Source: Prorocentrum cordatum (lineage: Eukaryota > Sar > Dinophyceae > Prorocentrales > Prorocentraceae). From it: a stretch of DNA of 64,000 nt. The notes under the pieces are model-generated. The model did no database searches. It was not told the DNA's origin and was given only the letters and a program-made list of their open reading frames with translations. Each line of letters starts with the position of its first letter. Within the stretch, counting starts at the first letter, position 1. The stretch spans positions 41,517 through 105,516 of the forward strand of contig CAUYUJ010001714.1 of assembly GCA_963575745.1 (NCBI GenBank). Direction: 5' to 3'. The position numbers were made by a program, and so were the translations under genes. Of the stretch, positions 22,506-33,140 are shown piece after piece.

Positions 22506-23687
22506 CGCGACAGGGGGAGAGGAAGCCGGACAACTCAGAGCTGCCGACTGCGGCGGAGGGAGCGCCGAGGTGGGAGACCAGCGCCAGCACTGAGCAGCAC
22601 TGAGCTGCACTGAGCTGAAGCTGGGGGGGAGGCAACACTGTGCTGCAACTGGTGATGGAGAAATACAACGTAGCGAACCCCGACCCGGCCCAAAGCACGG
22701 TCCAAGGATAGGCCGAGCGCCGAAACCAGCGGGCCAACGAGGCGCGTGCAGGGAGAGGTACAGGCAGGGGAGCGCCGGGGGGGGAAGCCAGCGCTCTGAG
22801 CTGCACTGAGCTGCACTGAGCTGATCTGGGCAGCACAGAGCTGCATGGCAGAAGCTGGGGGAACGCGCGGCCCAGCTGACTGAGCAGCAAAAGAGAGGTA
22901 ACGGGAGCGCCAGCACGGCCTGGCGAACCGCCAGGTCAGGCCAGGTGCGGCCCGAAGGGCAGCTGACGCACCGAGACTGGACGGCCTCGAGGTATGAACT
23001 GAACTGAGCAGGGCAAGAGGGGGCCAAGGGCCACCCTCGGAAGCGAGCGCGGCGCTGCGGGCACGAGGGGGCAGTGCGGAGCGGCACAAGTCGTCACTGG
23101 GCGGGCCTGGCGGCAAGCAGTCTGGAGCCAGGCGGAACAGGACACCGAAGGGCGCGGCGTCCAATCCAGCAGCCGAGACCCGGCCCCGAGAGAAGCGAAA
23201 CGTCGAGACCTGCGGGCCTGCGAAGCGCAACCGCTGGGGAAGGGCTGGGGCGGCACCGCCGGAGAGCGGACCGAGGCGGCCGGGACGGGGCGACGGACGA
23301 GCCGAAGAAGCGGGCGGCCAGGACCTCGACCCGCGCCGACGGGAGGGAACCCCGACGTCGGCTACGGAGGGGAGCGCCGAGACCAGGCGAGGGGCTGCCA
23401 AGGGGCGCAGCAGCACCGAGGGCGCCGGGCACGGGGAGGGGCCCCGCCAAAAGAGCGCGCCGTGGCCGGATGCCAGCCGGCGGCGGGCAGGCGGGCCGCG
23501 CCTAATGAAGCCAACGCGAGCGGATGAACACAGGGGCGGAGCCACCTGAATACCCGCACGCGGCGAAATGACAAAGAAGCGACCACGGCCAGACACCAGT
23601 AGCCGGTGCTGGGCGGGTGGCCGGAAGTGCCAAAGAAGGCACACACACACCCTCCCCCTCCTTCAAATCAGTGAGACAGTGTTCCTC
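22506..23687. other. GC-rich unassigned sequence with CTGCACTGAG decamer repeats
   Basis: No gene supported. Short tandem CTGCACTGAG decamers occur at about 22585-22620 and again at 22795-22835, each followed by an AAGCTGGGGG-like word. That suggests a duplication of about 210 bp with divergence. Long Ala/Arg/Pro frames reflect high GC. A CTC array lies at 23690-23718, just downstream. Confidence 0.45.
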
Positions 23688-23720
23688 TTCTCCTCCTCCT
23701 CCTCCTCCTCCTCCTCCTTC

Positions 23721-23742
23721 TCCGTAGCCATTTTGGCTCAAG
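23721..23742 (+). other. Genomic copy of the full dinoflagellate spliced leader
   Basis: All 22 bases match the trans-spliced leader of dinoflagellate mRNAs: a 5' T, then CCGTAGCCATTTTGGCTC, then AAG. The following bases are CCAGCC, not the GT donor of an SL RNA gene, so this is a leader carried in by reverse transcription of a mature mRNA. It lies between a CTC array and the open frame starting at 23795. The leader's identity is known from dinoflagellate biology; the retroposition origin is inferred. Confidence 0.9.
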
Positions 23743-23794
23743 CCAGCCAGGCGACGGGAGGCCCACGATCGGTTGCGCGCGCCCTGCTGCGCGC

Positions 23795-25106
23795 ATGTGC
23801 GCGCACATGCGGCCGATGGCGGACCTCGAGACCGACGGCAAGAGGCGCTGGGCTGCGACTTCGGCGCGGACGCTGGCGCGGCGACGGCGCCGCGAGTGGC
23901 GTGCAGAGGTTGGCGTCTCCAGGGCGCAGGCGCGAGGACGGCGCGTCGACATTTTCAGGAAGTCGCTGGGGGCCCACTGGGCAGTGGGCGACGCGGTCGG
24001 CGGCCACGAGGCCTCCATCATGGCGACGGCGAGCGCGGCCAAGCTCCTAGGCCTGTGCGAGCTAGCGGCGAAGGCCGAGGAGCTCGGGATCGGGGTCAAC
24101 TGGGCTCGGCATGCCGCCCCGCCGGCCCTGGCGAAGATGCGGCAGACGCCCTTCGGGATCAAGGCGTCGCTGCTCGAGGATTTCCGCGGGCAGCTGCACG
24201 CCCCCTTTGTGGCGGAGGAGCCGGCGGTGGACCTGCTGCTCACAGCCCTCGGGGTGCATTCCGACGAGGGTGCAGACGGTGCTGAGGCCTACTCGACGGA
24301 GGCCGCCGAGAGGGAGCAGGAGTCCATCGGACTGCAGCCGTTTGACATCGTGCACGTGGACGGCTAATTACGACACGGCAGTTGGGGAAGTGAACGCAAT
24401 AGGCAGCGAGGACAACGGCGGCGACAGGAAGGCTGACTTGATGGAGCTCGGCGACACCGTCCCGCTCGTGAGCACGGTCGAGGGAGAGGAGATGGACTCG
24501 GTCGCGCTGGAGATCGAGGACGAAGACATCGTCGCGCCCGTGGTTTTTGGCGACGAGCTCGACGAGTGCGAGTTCGGCATGCCTGCCCTCTTCGATGGCG
24601 AGATGGTCATCGACGACGAGCTGGACGCAGGCGCTGGCGCAGAGGCCCCAGAAGAGGCCGAGGCGCCCAAGCAAGAAGCATAAGAGCTCGTGGTGCTTCT
24701 TCGAGGGCAGTTGAGGGCCATGCGGAAGTCGGCTGCTGATTTTTACGAGGGACTCGAGCAGGAGGCCAGGGGCCAGGGTGCCTCGCCTTTTATGGAGGCC
24801 GCCCGCTGGACGCGTGGGACATCGAGTTTCTCTGTTCAATGGGATGCGCGGATTGATGGCCATATTGCGAACATCGAGGCCATGTTTGTGAGGCTGCCGC
24901 AGGCCTGTGAAACAAGGGATGTCCAGGAGCGACAACTGCGTGGCTGGCTTCGCCAGCATGAAGTGGGGCAGGAGCTGGCGCGCAGGGCTGGGTGGCCTTG
25001 TTTTCCTGGGCCGTGGAGCTCGGGTATTCGTCAGGGCGGCGGGCCGCGCGCGGGCCGCGGCGGAGCCGACTCTGGCGGCGGCGGCCACAGGCTCACGCGT
25101 GGCTGA
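23795..25106 (+). pseudogene. SL-tagged intronless coding region (retrocopy), function unknown
   Basis: An open frame from 23795 to 24367 encodes 190 aa; the preferred start is the third Met at 23816 (MADLETDGKRRW). It includes an Arg-rich stretch, then a helical segment EASIMATASAAKLLGLCELAAKAEELG, written here only to mark its place at residues ~75-100. The stop at 24365-24367 coincides with a one-base change into another frame, where an acidic region follows (MELGDTVPLVSTVEGEEM, DELDAGAGAEAPEEAEAP) to a TAA at 24681-24683. The same frame resumes (MRKSAADFYEGLEQEARG) to 25106. No family is recognised. A leader 53-74 bases upstream, no introns and frame lesions fit a decaying processed retrogene. 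Confidence 0.55.
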
Positions 25107-25214
25107 GGGGTCCGCGCCTTGTGAGTGGCGCGAGGATGAGCCCCCAAGTGGCGCCCGCACCAACGATCGCCGGCGGGCGGACGAGGACCCGCTCTTTCTC
25201 TCTGTCAGTTGTTC

Positions 25215-25283
25215 CTCTCCCTCAGCGGCGTCTTATCCTCCTCCTCCCCATCATCATCATCAGCATCAGCATCAGCATCATCG

Positions 25284-25340
<57 letters not shown>

Positions 25341-25567
25341 GCATCATCGTTATCCTCCTCATCATCAGCATCATCATCATCAGCATCATCATCAGCAGCA
25401 GCAGCATCGTCATCCTCATCAGCATCAGCATTATCAGCATCGCCATCATCATCATTAGCATCATCAGCATCGTCATCATCGTCATCATCGTCATCAGCAG
25501 CAGTAGCATCATCATCAGCAGCATCATCGTCATCCTCATCCTCATCCTCATCCTCATCCTTATCATG

Positions 25568-25607
<40 letters not shown>

Positions 25608-25608
25608 G

Positions 25609-25652
<44 letters not shown>

Positions 25653-25659
25653 GCATCAG

Positions 25660-25710
<51 letters not shown>

Positions 25711-25935
25711 CATCCTCATCCTCATCCTCATCCTCATCCTGTTCCCCTTTCTCCTCGTCCACTTCACCTGCCTCCTCCTCCTCCTCCTCTTCCTCCTCCT
25801 CAGCCGCCGCCGCCGCCTCCGCCTCCGCATCCGCCTCCTCCTGCGCCTCCTTGCCTTCGCCCTCGCCCACCTCCTCGCCGTCACCCTCCCTTCCTCCTCC
25901 TCCTCCTCCTCCTCCTCCTCCTCCTCCTCCTCATC
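25215..25935. repeat. ATC array with CTC ends
   Basis: (ATC)n with AGC and GTC variants over about 500 bases, a (TCCTCA)n stretch at about 25715-25740 and CTC at 25770-25935. Poly-Ser, poly-Asp, poly-Ile and poly-Met frames are artefacts. Confidence 0.95.
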
Positions 25936-26199
25936 CTCTTCCACAGAGGGGTAAACGATTGTCCATCACTGCCACCGCGTCATCGAACCCACCCATCCTC
26001 TGCGTGAGGGCTCGCGGCTGCCCATGGCGGCAGCCGGCCCTCCGCACCCCTCCACACCCCCGCGCGGGCGAGCAGGGAGGAGGTCAGCGCCACGAAGACC
26101 TCGATCATGGAGGTTCAAGGATTCAGGTTCTCGGGCGAACTTGAGCATCTATGGCCCTCAGGAGCCCTGGCGGACCCCGGGGACCTCTGTAGGCCTCCT
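25936..26199. other. Unassigned linker
   Basis: GC-rich sequence between two arrays with no supported gene. Confidence 0.4.
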
Positions 26200-26291
26200 C
26201 CCTCTCCTCCTCCTCCTCCTCCTCCTCCTCCTCCTCCTCCTCCTCCTCCTCCTCCTCCTCCTCCTCCTCCTCCTCCTCCTCCTCCTCCTCC

Positions 26292-26354
<63 letters not shown>

Positions 26355-26378
26355 GCAGCATCGTCGTCGTCGTCGTCG

Positions 26379-26440
<62 letters not shown>

Positions 26441-26454
26441 GGCATCATCATCAG

Positions 26455-26489
<35 letters not shown>

Positions 26490-27130
26490 GCATCAGCATC
26501 ATCATCAGCATCATCATCGTCGTCATCATCATCATCATCATCAGAATCATTATCATCATCAGCAGCATCAGCATCAACATCATCATCACCAAGAGCAGCA
26601 GCAGAAGCAGCATCATCGTCACCATCATCAGCATCAGCATAATCATAGTCATCGTCGTCATCAGCCGCATCATCAACAGCATCATCATCAGAATCAGCAT
26701 CATCAGCATCACCGTCATCCTCATCATGCATCACCATCATCATCATCATCATCATATTGAGCATCATCTGCATCAGCATCAGCATCATCATGAGCATCAT
26801 CATCATCATCATCATCTGCATCGTCATCAGCATCAGCAGCATCATCATCGTCAGCATTGTCAGCATCAGCATCATCAGCAGCACCACCATCTGCGCCATC
26901 TGCATCAACATGATCATCAACATCAGTATCAGCATCATCAGCATCAGCATCAGCGTCATCAGCATCATCAGCGTCATCAGCATGATAATCCTCATCCTCA
27001 TCCTCATTATCATCAGCAGCATCAGCAGCAGCATCAGCATCGTCACCATCATCAGCAGCAGCATTATCATCCTCCGTTTCCGCCTCCTCTTCCATGTCCT
27101 CCTCCTCCTCCTCCTCATGCTCCTACTTCC
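26200..27130. repeat. CTC array passing into a ~0.8 kb ATC array
   Basis: About 90 bases of (CTC)n turn into (ATC)n at about 26294. (GTC) blocks lie near 26363 and 26520, and AGC/GCA variants increase after 26560. It ends in CTC at about 27095-27117. Divergence grows from left to right, as expected for an array expanding at one end. Confidence 0.95.
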
Positions 27131-27793
27131 TCCGCTGCCTGCTCCTCCCCCTCCCCTCCAAGCTTCCTCGTCCTCTTCATCTTGCAGGTGCTCAGTATCC
27201 TAGGCATCCAGAAGCTCCAGCGCACCAGAACGGAGGGAGGGATGGGGGGAGGGAGGAGAATAAGGAGAGTGTGGGAAGAGAGAGCAGAGGCTAAGGGAAG
27301 CGGAGGTGAGGGGGGCAAGATGGAGGAGGGCGGTGGGAGGGAGGGAGGGAGGATGGAGGGGAAGGAGGGGGAACAGCAACGGCACGACAAGGAGGAGGCC
27401 GCTGCGGAGGAGGGAGGGAGAGAAGGAGGGTGGAACAGAGGGATGAAGTGAGGAGGAGGAAGAGGAGGAGGAGGAGACCACCTCAGGACTGATGCGAAAA
27501 GTCAGGAGGACGAGCCTAGAAGCACGACCACAGCACGCGAACGCGTTGTCCTTCTCTGTTGCCTCCTCATCCTCCTCCTCCTCCTCCTTCTCCTCCTCCT
27601 CCTCCTCCTCCTTCTTCTCCTCATCCGCCGCCTCCTCCCTTTCCTCCTACTCCTCCTTCCCCTTCTCCCCCATCCCCCTGCGCCTGATCCTCGTCATCAT
27701 CCCGATCCTCTTTCTCCTCCCCCTGAAGGAAAAGCCAACCACCGCAACGAGTACAAGGAGAGCCGAGGCCCTCAGCGCAGGAGCTCAGCCCCC
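27131..27793. repeat. Decayed pyrimidine and purine tracts
   Basis: CTC-like at 27131-27180, purine-rich GGAGGGAGG at 27227-27478, then CTC-rich again at 27560-27725. A short GC-rich stretch precedes the stop codon of the minus-strand gene. No other gene is supported. Confidence 0.75.
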
Positions 27794-28804
27794 CTAGTGC
27801 AGGAGCCAGGTAGTCGCGAGCACCACGACCGCGCTGAGGAGGCTGAAGACACCGCACGGGCGCGCGCAGCTGAAGGTACACTGCACACGCTCGGCGATGA
27901 TGGGGCTGGCCCTGGTGACCATGCTGTGGGCCGCCTCTCGCAGGCCGCCCACCTCAAGGCGCGCCATGTTCAGGAACGAGCCAACGAAGGTGGTGATGGT
28001 CGGGGCGACCTGCAGAGTCTTCTCCATGTTGGGCAGCACCCTCGCGAACACGTTCTCGATCAGCTTGTCAACGGCCGCCAGTCTGTAATCGTAGTCACTG
28101 ACGTTTGCCATGATGTGGCCGATCTGCTCGCACGCCTCCTTCGGAGCAGCGGTGGCCAAGCTGGTGGCATTGATACTCAAGCGGGCTGTGTGGGCGTTAA
28201 GCTCCCCGAGGAACGGAAAGAGTGCCCTCTCCAGGTCCTCGGGCGCCGTGCGCCTGAGCTTCTGAACGGCCTTCAGGGTGTCCTGGTGCAGGCCTCGGAG
28301 GCGGAGGCCCGACTCGTGGAAAAACCTCGCCATGATGAATCGCAGCTCCACGTCAGAGGCGGACTGGCTGTCTTTGACGAACTGGCCAGTCTTCTGCTGG
28401 GTCTGGTCCACGAACCTTCGGACATTGGCGTCCACCAGCCTCGTCACACTGCGGAAGTCCTCCACAAACTCGCCGTCCTGCAGCGCTTCTGGCAGGGCCA
28501 AGAGGATGTCCACCATGTAGCTCATGTTGAAGCCCAAGGCAAACGATGTCCTCCTGAGGCGGTCTCCCGGAAAGGACCCTGACGCCTCTTCCGCGGGCGG
28601 ATTGGGGTCGCGCTCTGCACGCGCGCTTGCAGTATCCTTGTCGGCCGTCGTCTCGTCAGCAACGACCTCATGCAGAAATGTACCTGCCTCGGAGGGGAGA
28701 CCACGCACAGCCGGTTGTTCAGCTTCAGTCCGCTCCACAGCAGCTTGAAGCGTCAGGGAGGAAACCAATGACGACAAGGCGAATATCGCGAGTAACGCCC
28801 TCAT
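27794..28804 (-). CDS. Predicted secreted or GPI-anchored protein, function unknown
   Basis: An uninterrupted 336-codon frame on the minus strand. The ATG at 28802-28804 is chosen because it opens a clear signal peptide (MRALLAIFALSSLVSSLTLQ) and lies about 50 bases downstream of nested spliced-leader relicts. Residues ~30-80 are Glu/Ala/Pro-rich, and ~85-310 are a soluble, mostly helical region with three N-glycosylation sequons (NMS, NAT, NVS). The C-terminus has a Cys cluster (VQCTFSCARPCGVF) and ends in the hydrophobic tail FSLLSAVVVLATTWLLH, fitting a GPI-attachment signal or a terminal membrane helix. No family is recognised. It lacks introns and frame lesions, so it may be a live retrogene. 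Confidence 0.75.
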   Translation of the reverse strand: MRALLAIFALSSLVSSLTLQAAVERTEAEQPAVRGLPSEAGTFLHEVVADETTADKDTASARAERDPNPPAEEASGSFPGDRLRRTSFALGFNMSYMVDILLALPEALQDGEFVEDFRSVTRLVDANVRRFVDQTQQKTGQFVKDSQSASDVELRFIMARFFHESGLRLRGLHQDTLKAVQKLRRTAPEDLERALFPFLGELNAHTARLSINATSLATAAPKEACEQIGHIMANVSDYDYRLAAVDKLIENVFARVLPNMEKTLQVAPTITTFVGSFLNMARLEVGGLREAAHSMVTRASPIIAERVQCTFSCARPCGVFSLLSAVVVLATTWLLH

Positions 28805-28854
28805 CGCCCGCACCGAGAGACTACGGTCTGGATATGTACCAGGGTGTGCCAGAT

Positions 28855-28907
28855 CTTGACCCAAAACCAGCTTGAGCCATTTTGGCTCGAGCCAAGTGGC
28901 TAATGAA
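28855..28907 (-). other. Three nested spliced-leader relicts upstream of the secreted-protein gene
   Basis: Read on the minus strand: a diverged full leader ending TAGCCACTTGGCTCGAG (28886-28906), then CCAAAATGGCTCAAG (28871-28885), then CTGGTTTTGGGTCAAG (28855-28870). Each ends in CTCRAG or GTCAAG like the leader 3' end, and the step is 15-16 bases. That is the spacing expected if a new leader is spliced onto the TAG acceptor inside an older, genome-encoded leader. The innermost relict is the most diverged in its first bases. The + strand also reads as a one-mismatch leader core because the sequence GAGCC ATTTT GGCTC is nearly palindromic. Confidence 0.75.
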
Positions 28908-30690
28908 GCGGGGAAGACCGTGGACGGGAAGGGAAAAGGAACAGGGATGCAGGGGCAGAGAAGGAGAGGGGACGGGAGGGGAGGGGAGTGGGCTACCCTG
29001 GAAGGGGAGCCAGGGGTACGGGATGCAGACGCAGGGAGAGATGAGGGGACTGGCTGATGAAAACATGAGGACGGAGAAGGAAGGGGAGAGATGAGGAGGA
29101 AAGACGCGGAGGCGGAGGACGAGGGAGGAGAAGGGGTGAGGAGGAACGATTGAAGAGGGCTCAGCGGAGGAGGGGTAGGAGCAGGGAGGAAAAGCAAGAC
29201 GAGAAGGAGTGGTGAAGGGGAGTGGGCGAGGGTAGAGGGATCAAAAACGTAGGAGGCGAATTCGTAGGCAACGTCTCAGCGCTGGGAGGCTGCTCTTTCG
29301 GCGAAAGCGCAGCCGACGAAATGGCCCTCCATGCCCTTTTCGGGGACCCAAGAGACCTACGCGTCGTGAAAAATCACCGCGGGCGTTTCTGTTCACATTT
29401 CTGGTTTGCGGGCGCGACAGGGAACTGGCCACAGAGATTCGAGCAGGAGGACGACTAGAGAATTGATTTACTCCAGGATTGATTTACCCCAACATACAAA
29501 TAAAACATGTTACTCTACTAACGTTATACGTACATGTTGTAGATTATTCGGAAAACAATAGTGGGGAAAATAATCTCTGTAGTCGATCTCCTGCTCGAGG
29601 GATGGGGTTGAGAAATCTGGGATGTATCTCGTTTGCGGGGACGGCCACGCTGTCGGGGAGCATGAGAGCACCCCCACCCCCACCTGGCCCTCCTCCCTAA
29701 AGAAGGGGGCTAAATGAGCGAAGATCAAAACCGGGTCTTACGCGAGATGACATAGCGACCTTACGCGGTGGCTTACGCGGACCGCCAGCGCGGCACGACG
29801 CATTGGAGACGAGGGCGCTTACGCGCGGTCTTACCTGGGCAGCTTGCGCGACAACGTCGGTAAAGACAACCCCGTTTCCTTCCGCCGCTCACGGGGGATA
29901 GGGTACACTTGGAGTCTCTGTCGCAAGACACCCTCACAATTGGGAGCCGAAGCTCCCTGGCCCAGCCTCGGGGAGCAGAAGGGGGGCCAGGTTGGGGTGG
30001 AGGCGTGCCCTCTGTCCCAAACTCCTAGCATGGAGGCAGCGTGTCGAGGGCTGTCGCAAAGGTCGGAGGGGAAAGAGAGCCCACCACCGCTCCGAGTGCT
30101 CAGGACCCGTTACCTTCACGCATCCTCTCCTTCACGGCGGGCACCGCTGGACGAGCCCGCAGGAGTCCGAGCGGAGCCGCCGTAGGACAACGACTCGGCC
30201 GAGACGCTCGGGGGCCAGCATTCGAGGCCTCCATGCCCTTGTGGGTGCCCCCTCCCCACCGCCAGGACGCTGGGAAATAAGCCTGCGGAAGGCTCGTGCC
30301 GAGACGACGTCAGCTTTGATCTCTTACATCGCGCGCATCGCTCATGCTCAAACCATCGCGGCTGCTCGATGTCGCCGATCATTCGATGTCGGCTGGTTCT
30401 GGGCCACCAGCGACGGTCAACCTCGAATGCCCGCGCGGATCGCCGCCGCAACGACGCGGAGCGGACCTGCCGTACTATGAGACGTGTGCACCGCCTTACC
30501 GCCTGCTGGCATGCACGGGACGGCCGAAGGCGCAATGGGAGTGCGGATGTCACGCGTGTGCGGCAGAGAGAGGGGTTCGCGTTTTGTCAGGCGCGGCCAT
30601 GCGCATCCGCTGTTCGACCGACGTCCCGCAAGGGTCCAGTTTAGAATGAAGGACTGGCGACGCTGGTGAAAAGATGCATGTCTACACATG
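28908..30690. other. Unassigned sequence, partly purine-rich
   Basis: 28908-29220 is purine-rich with GGGGAGAGG-type words. 29220-29700 has balanced composition. 29733-29850 contains several CTTACGCG words in close succession. 29850-30690 has frames on both strands but nothing recognisable. No gene is supported. Confidence 0.4.
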
Positions 30691-30694
30691 TGCA

Positions 30695-30733
30695 TACATA
30701 TATATATATATATATATACACATACACATGTCT
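30695..30733. repeat. AT and CA dinucleotide array
   Basis: (AT)n flanked by ACATAC words, similar in make-up to the array at 22265-22312. Confidence 0.9.
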
Positions 30734-31654
30734 GCCTATGTACATATACCATCCTGGCGCATGCGAAGCCAGAACCAACTCCTGCATTGGCTGGCTGCGC
30801 GCCAGAGTGAAACATCAAGGAAGCAGCGTGGAGGATGGGGGGACGGAGGAGCGGAGGAGGGACGGAGGAGCGGAGCAGAAGAGCGGGACGGAGGGATGGA
30901 GGGCCGGATGGCGTCTACCAGCCACGCACAAATTTCCAGCGTTGCTGCATCGCACGGCCCGCGAAAACCTCCAGCCCCATTCGGGGGGGGGGGGCGGCGG
31001 TAGGGGGCCTGAGGCGCTCCCAGGGTCACTGCGAGGCCACGTGGGCCGAGACGGCAGCTGTGCACGGATGGGTCCGTTGCGGGAGAGATCCTGGCTCGAC
31101 GTGCGTTCGATTGGGGCCTGCTCTCGGATAGAGCCACTTGCATACCACGTCGACCTAGGGTGTGCACGCACCGTGACCTGAAATACTGCAGCATGGCTAC
31201 GGCACCGCACACAAACCGACCCCGCCCAGATGAGAGCATCATAGTTCTCAAAGTCCCTCAAATGCGCCAAAACGCTGTCGGACCGTTCCCCCCCCCCACC
31301 GTCCCGTGTGGGCACCTGTAGGGGTCCTCATGTAAACCCTTCTGACTCCACGAACATAGACGACGGCAGTACCCGTCCAGATCTCAGGGAGGAGGAGAAA
31401 GAAAGAGAGAGAAGGAGAGGATGAGAAGGGTGGAGAAGAGAAGGTGGCAAAAGGGGGAGAAGGACGAGACTGTGGCGGAGGAGCAGGAGGCAGAGGCGAA
31501 GGATGTGCGGACGAGGGAGAGAAGAAAGAGAAGAATACGCCTCGGGGACAGCTTTGTGGAGGTGCGGTAGGAAAGACGAGCAGTCCGGGGAGGAGAAAAG
31601 CGAGGAGAAGGCAGATGGGGCAGAGCGGAGGGGAGCTCGTCCGCCGTCCTCCCT
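30734..31654. other. Unassigned sequence and purine tract
   Basis: 30830-30900 is GGACGGAGG-rich. 30975-31250 is unassigned. 31386-31640 is a GAGAAGG-type purine tract. No supported gene. Confidence 0.4.
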
Positions 31655-32205
31655 CCTCCCAGTCACACCCCCAGACGTGTCGGTAGGGCGGGCTGGACGT
31701 TTCGCCTGAGACTTCCTCACCATTTATGATCCCGAAGCTTGAAACTTTCAACAAATTCACCGATGGAGGGCGGGTCGCTCTTGTTCGTCTGAAAGTTTAC
31801 AGGAGGTTCACGGATGGAGGGCAGCTCCTTTTCAACATGTCGCATTCGTCCTAAACTACTGTCAAGGAGTGCGCGATGTGTATGGCTGAATTCCGTGGAA
31901 ATGTGGTCTGGCGCAATAAAAGGTTGTCTCGACGCAACAGACACATATATTCGCTGTCTTGAAGTCCCGAAAATGGTGAACTGGTAAGATTTCCATTTGT
32001 CAGGACGCACCTGTCACGTTGATTCGTGAAACTGAAACCTCAGGAATGGTGACTTGGCACGATGGAAGATTATCAGACGGTCCTCTTCCGATATGGCATT
32101 TCCCACAAAGAGCACACACTCTTGCTGAGACCTATGAAGAGGGAACTTGGGGGGATGTTTGATTGCAACATCGTTGACTCGTCTTGGGTTTACACTGGAC
32201 CTCGT
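31655..32205 (+). repeat. Dispersed element C, copy 2
   Basis: Shares with copies at 20605 and 61622 the words GACGTGTCGGTAGGGCGGG, GTTTCGCCTGAGA, TCCTCACCA, GATGGAGGGCGGGTCGCT, TTTTCAACATGTCGC, GTCTTGAAGTCCC and the tail CTTGGGTTTACACTGG. Only about two minisatellite units remain. Pyrimidine microsatellite begins immediately after it at 32206. Confidence 0.7.
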
Positions 32206-32319
32206 CCTCCTTCTCCTCATCATCCACCTCCTCCTCCTCCTCCTCCTGCTCCTCATCATCATCATTATCATCATCAGCAGCAGCATCATCATCAGATTCG
32301 GTATCATCACCAGCATCCC

Positions 32320-32390
<71 letters not shown>

Positions 32391-33140
32391 GCATCATCAT
32401 CATCATCATCATCAGCATCATCATCAGCAGCATCAGCAGCATCATAATCATCACCATCAACATCATCACCATCATCGTCATCAGCAGAATCAGTATCAGC
32501 AACATCATCATATAATCAGCAGTATCAGCATCATCAGCATCGTCATCTTAATCACCAGCATCATCAGCATCATCATCATCATCATCAGCATCATCGTCAT
32601 CATCAACATCGTCATCGTCATCATCATCATCCTCATCATCATCATCATCATCATCATCCTCCTCCTCATCCTCATCCTCATCCTCATCCTCATCCTCCTC
32701 ATCCTCCTCCTCCTCCTCATCATCATCATCATCATCATCAGAGGGCGCACCCCGACGCCGCACCCCTCCGCTCGCGCAGGGCTGGGTCCTCCGTCGGCAC
32801 CAGCGCGGCGCGGAGCCCGTGACCGCGGACAGGCGAGGTCGCGAGCCCGCGGAATGCCGTGGCGGACATGCCTGGGGAGGGCGCTGCTGTCGTCGTCGAC
32901 GTCGTCGTCGTCGTCGTCATCCTTCCTCCTCCTCCTCCTCCTCCTCCTCCTCCTCCTCCTCCGCCTCCTCCTCCTCCTCCTCCTCCTCCTCCCTCCTCCT
33001 CCTCCTCCTCCTCCTCCCCCTCCTCCCCCTCCTCCTCCTCCTCCTTCTCCTCCCCCTCCTCCTCCTCCTTCTCGCCTTCCACCTCAGTATCATGATCATC
33101 CGCCTCCTCCTTCTCTTCCCCATCACCACTCCTCATCAGT
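32206..33140. repeat. ATC array, GC-rich linker and CTC array
   Basis: (ATC)n with AGC/GTC/AAC variants at 32206-32740. A GC-rich linker of about 175 bases (32741-32915) includes a short GTC run. (CTC)n follows at 32921-33085, with decaying CTC beyond. Confidence 0.93.

Noticed and set aside
22506-23650. Long Ala/Pro/Arg frames on both strands (up to 371 codons)
   Set aside because: GC-rich DNA keeps many frames open; no frame stands out in composition and none has a motif.
23721-23742. SL RNA gene
   Set aside because: No GT splice donor follows the leader and no snRNA-like continuation is visible; a coding frame follows instead.
24992-27451. Several 200-475 codon frames of Ile, His, Asp, Met or Ser
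   Set aside because: ATC/CTC repeat artefacts; the non-repeat ends carry no motif.
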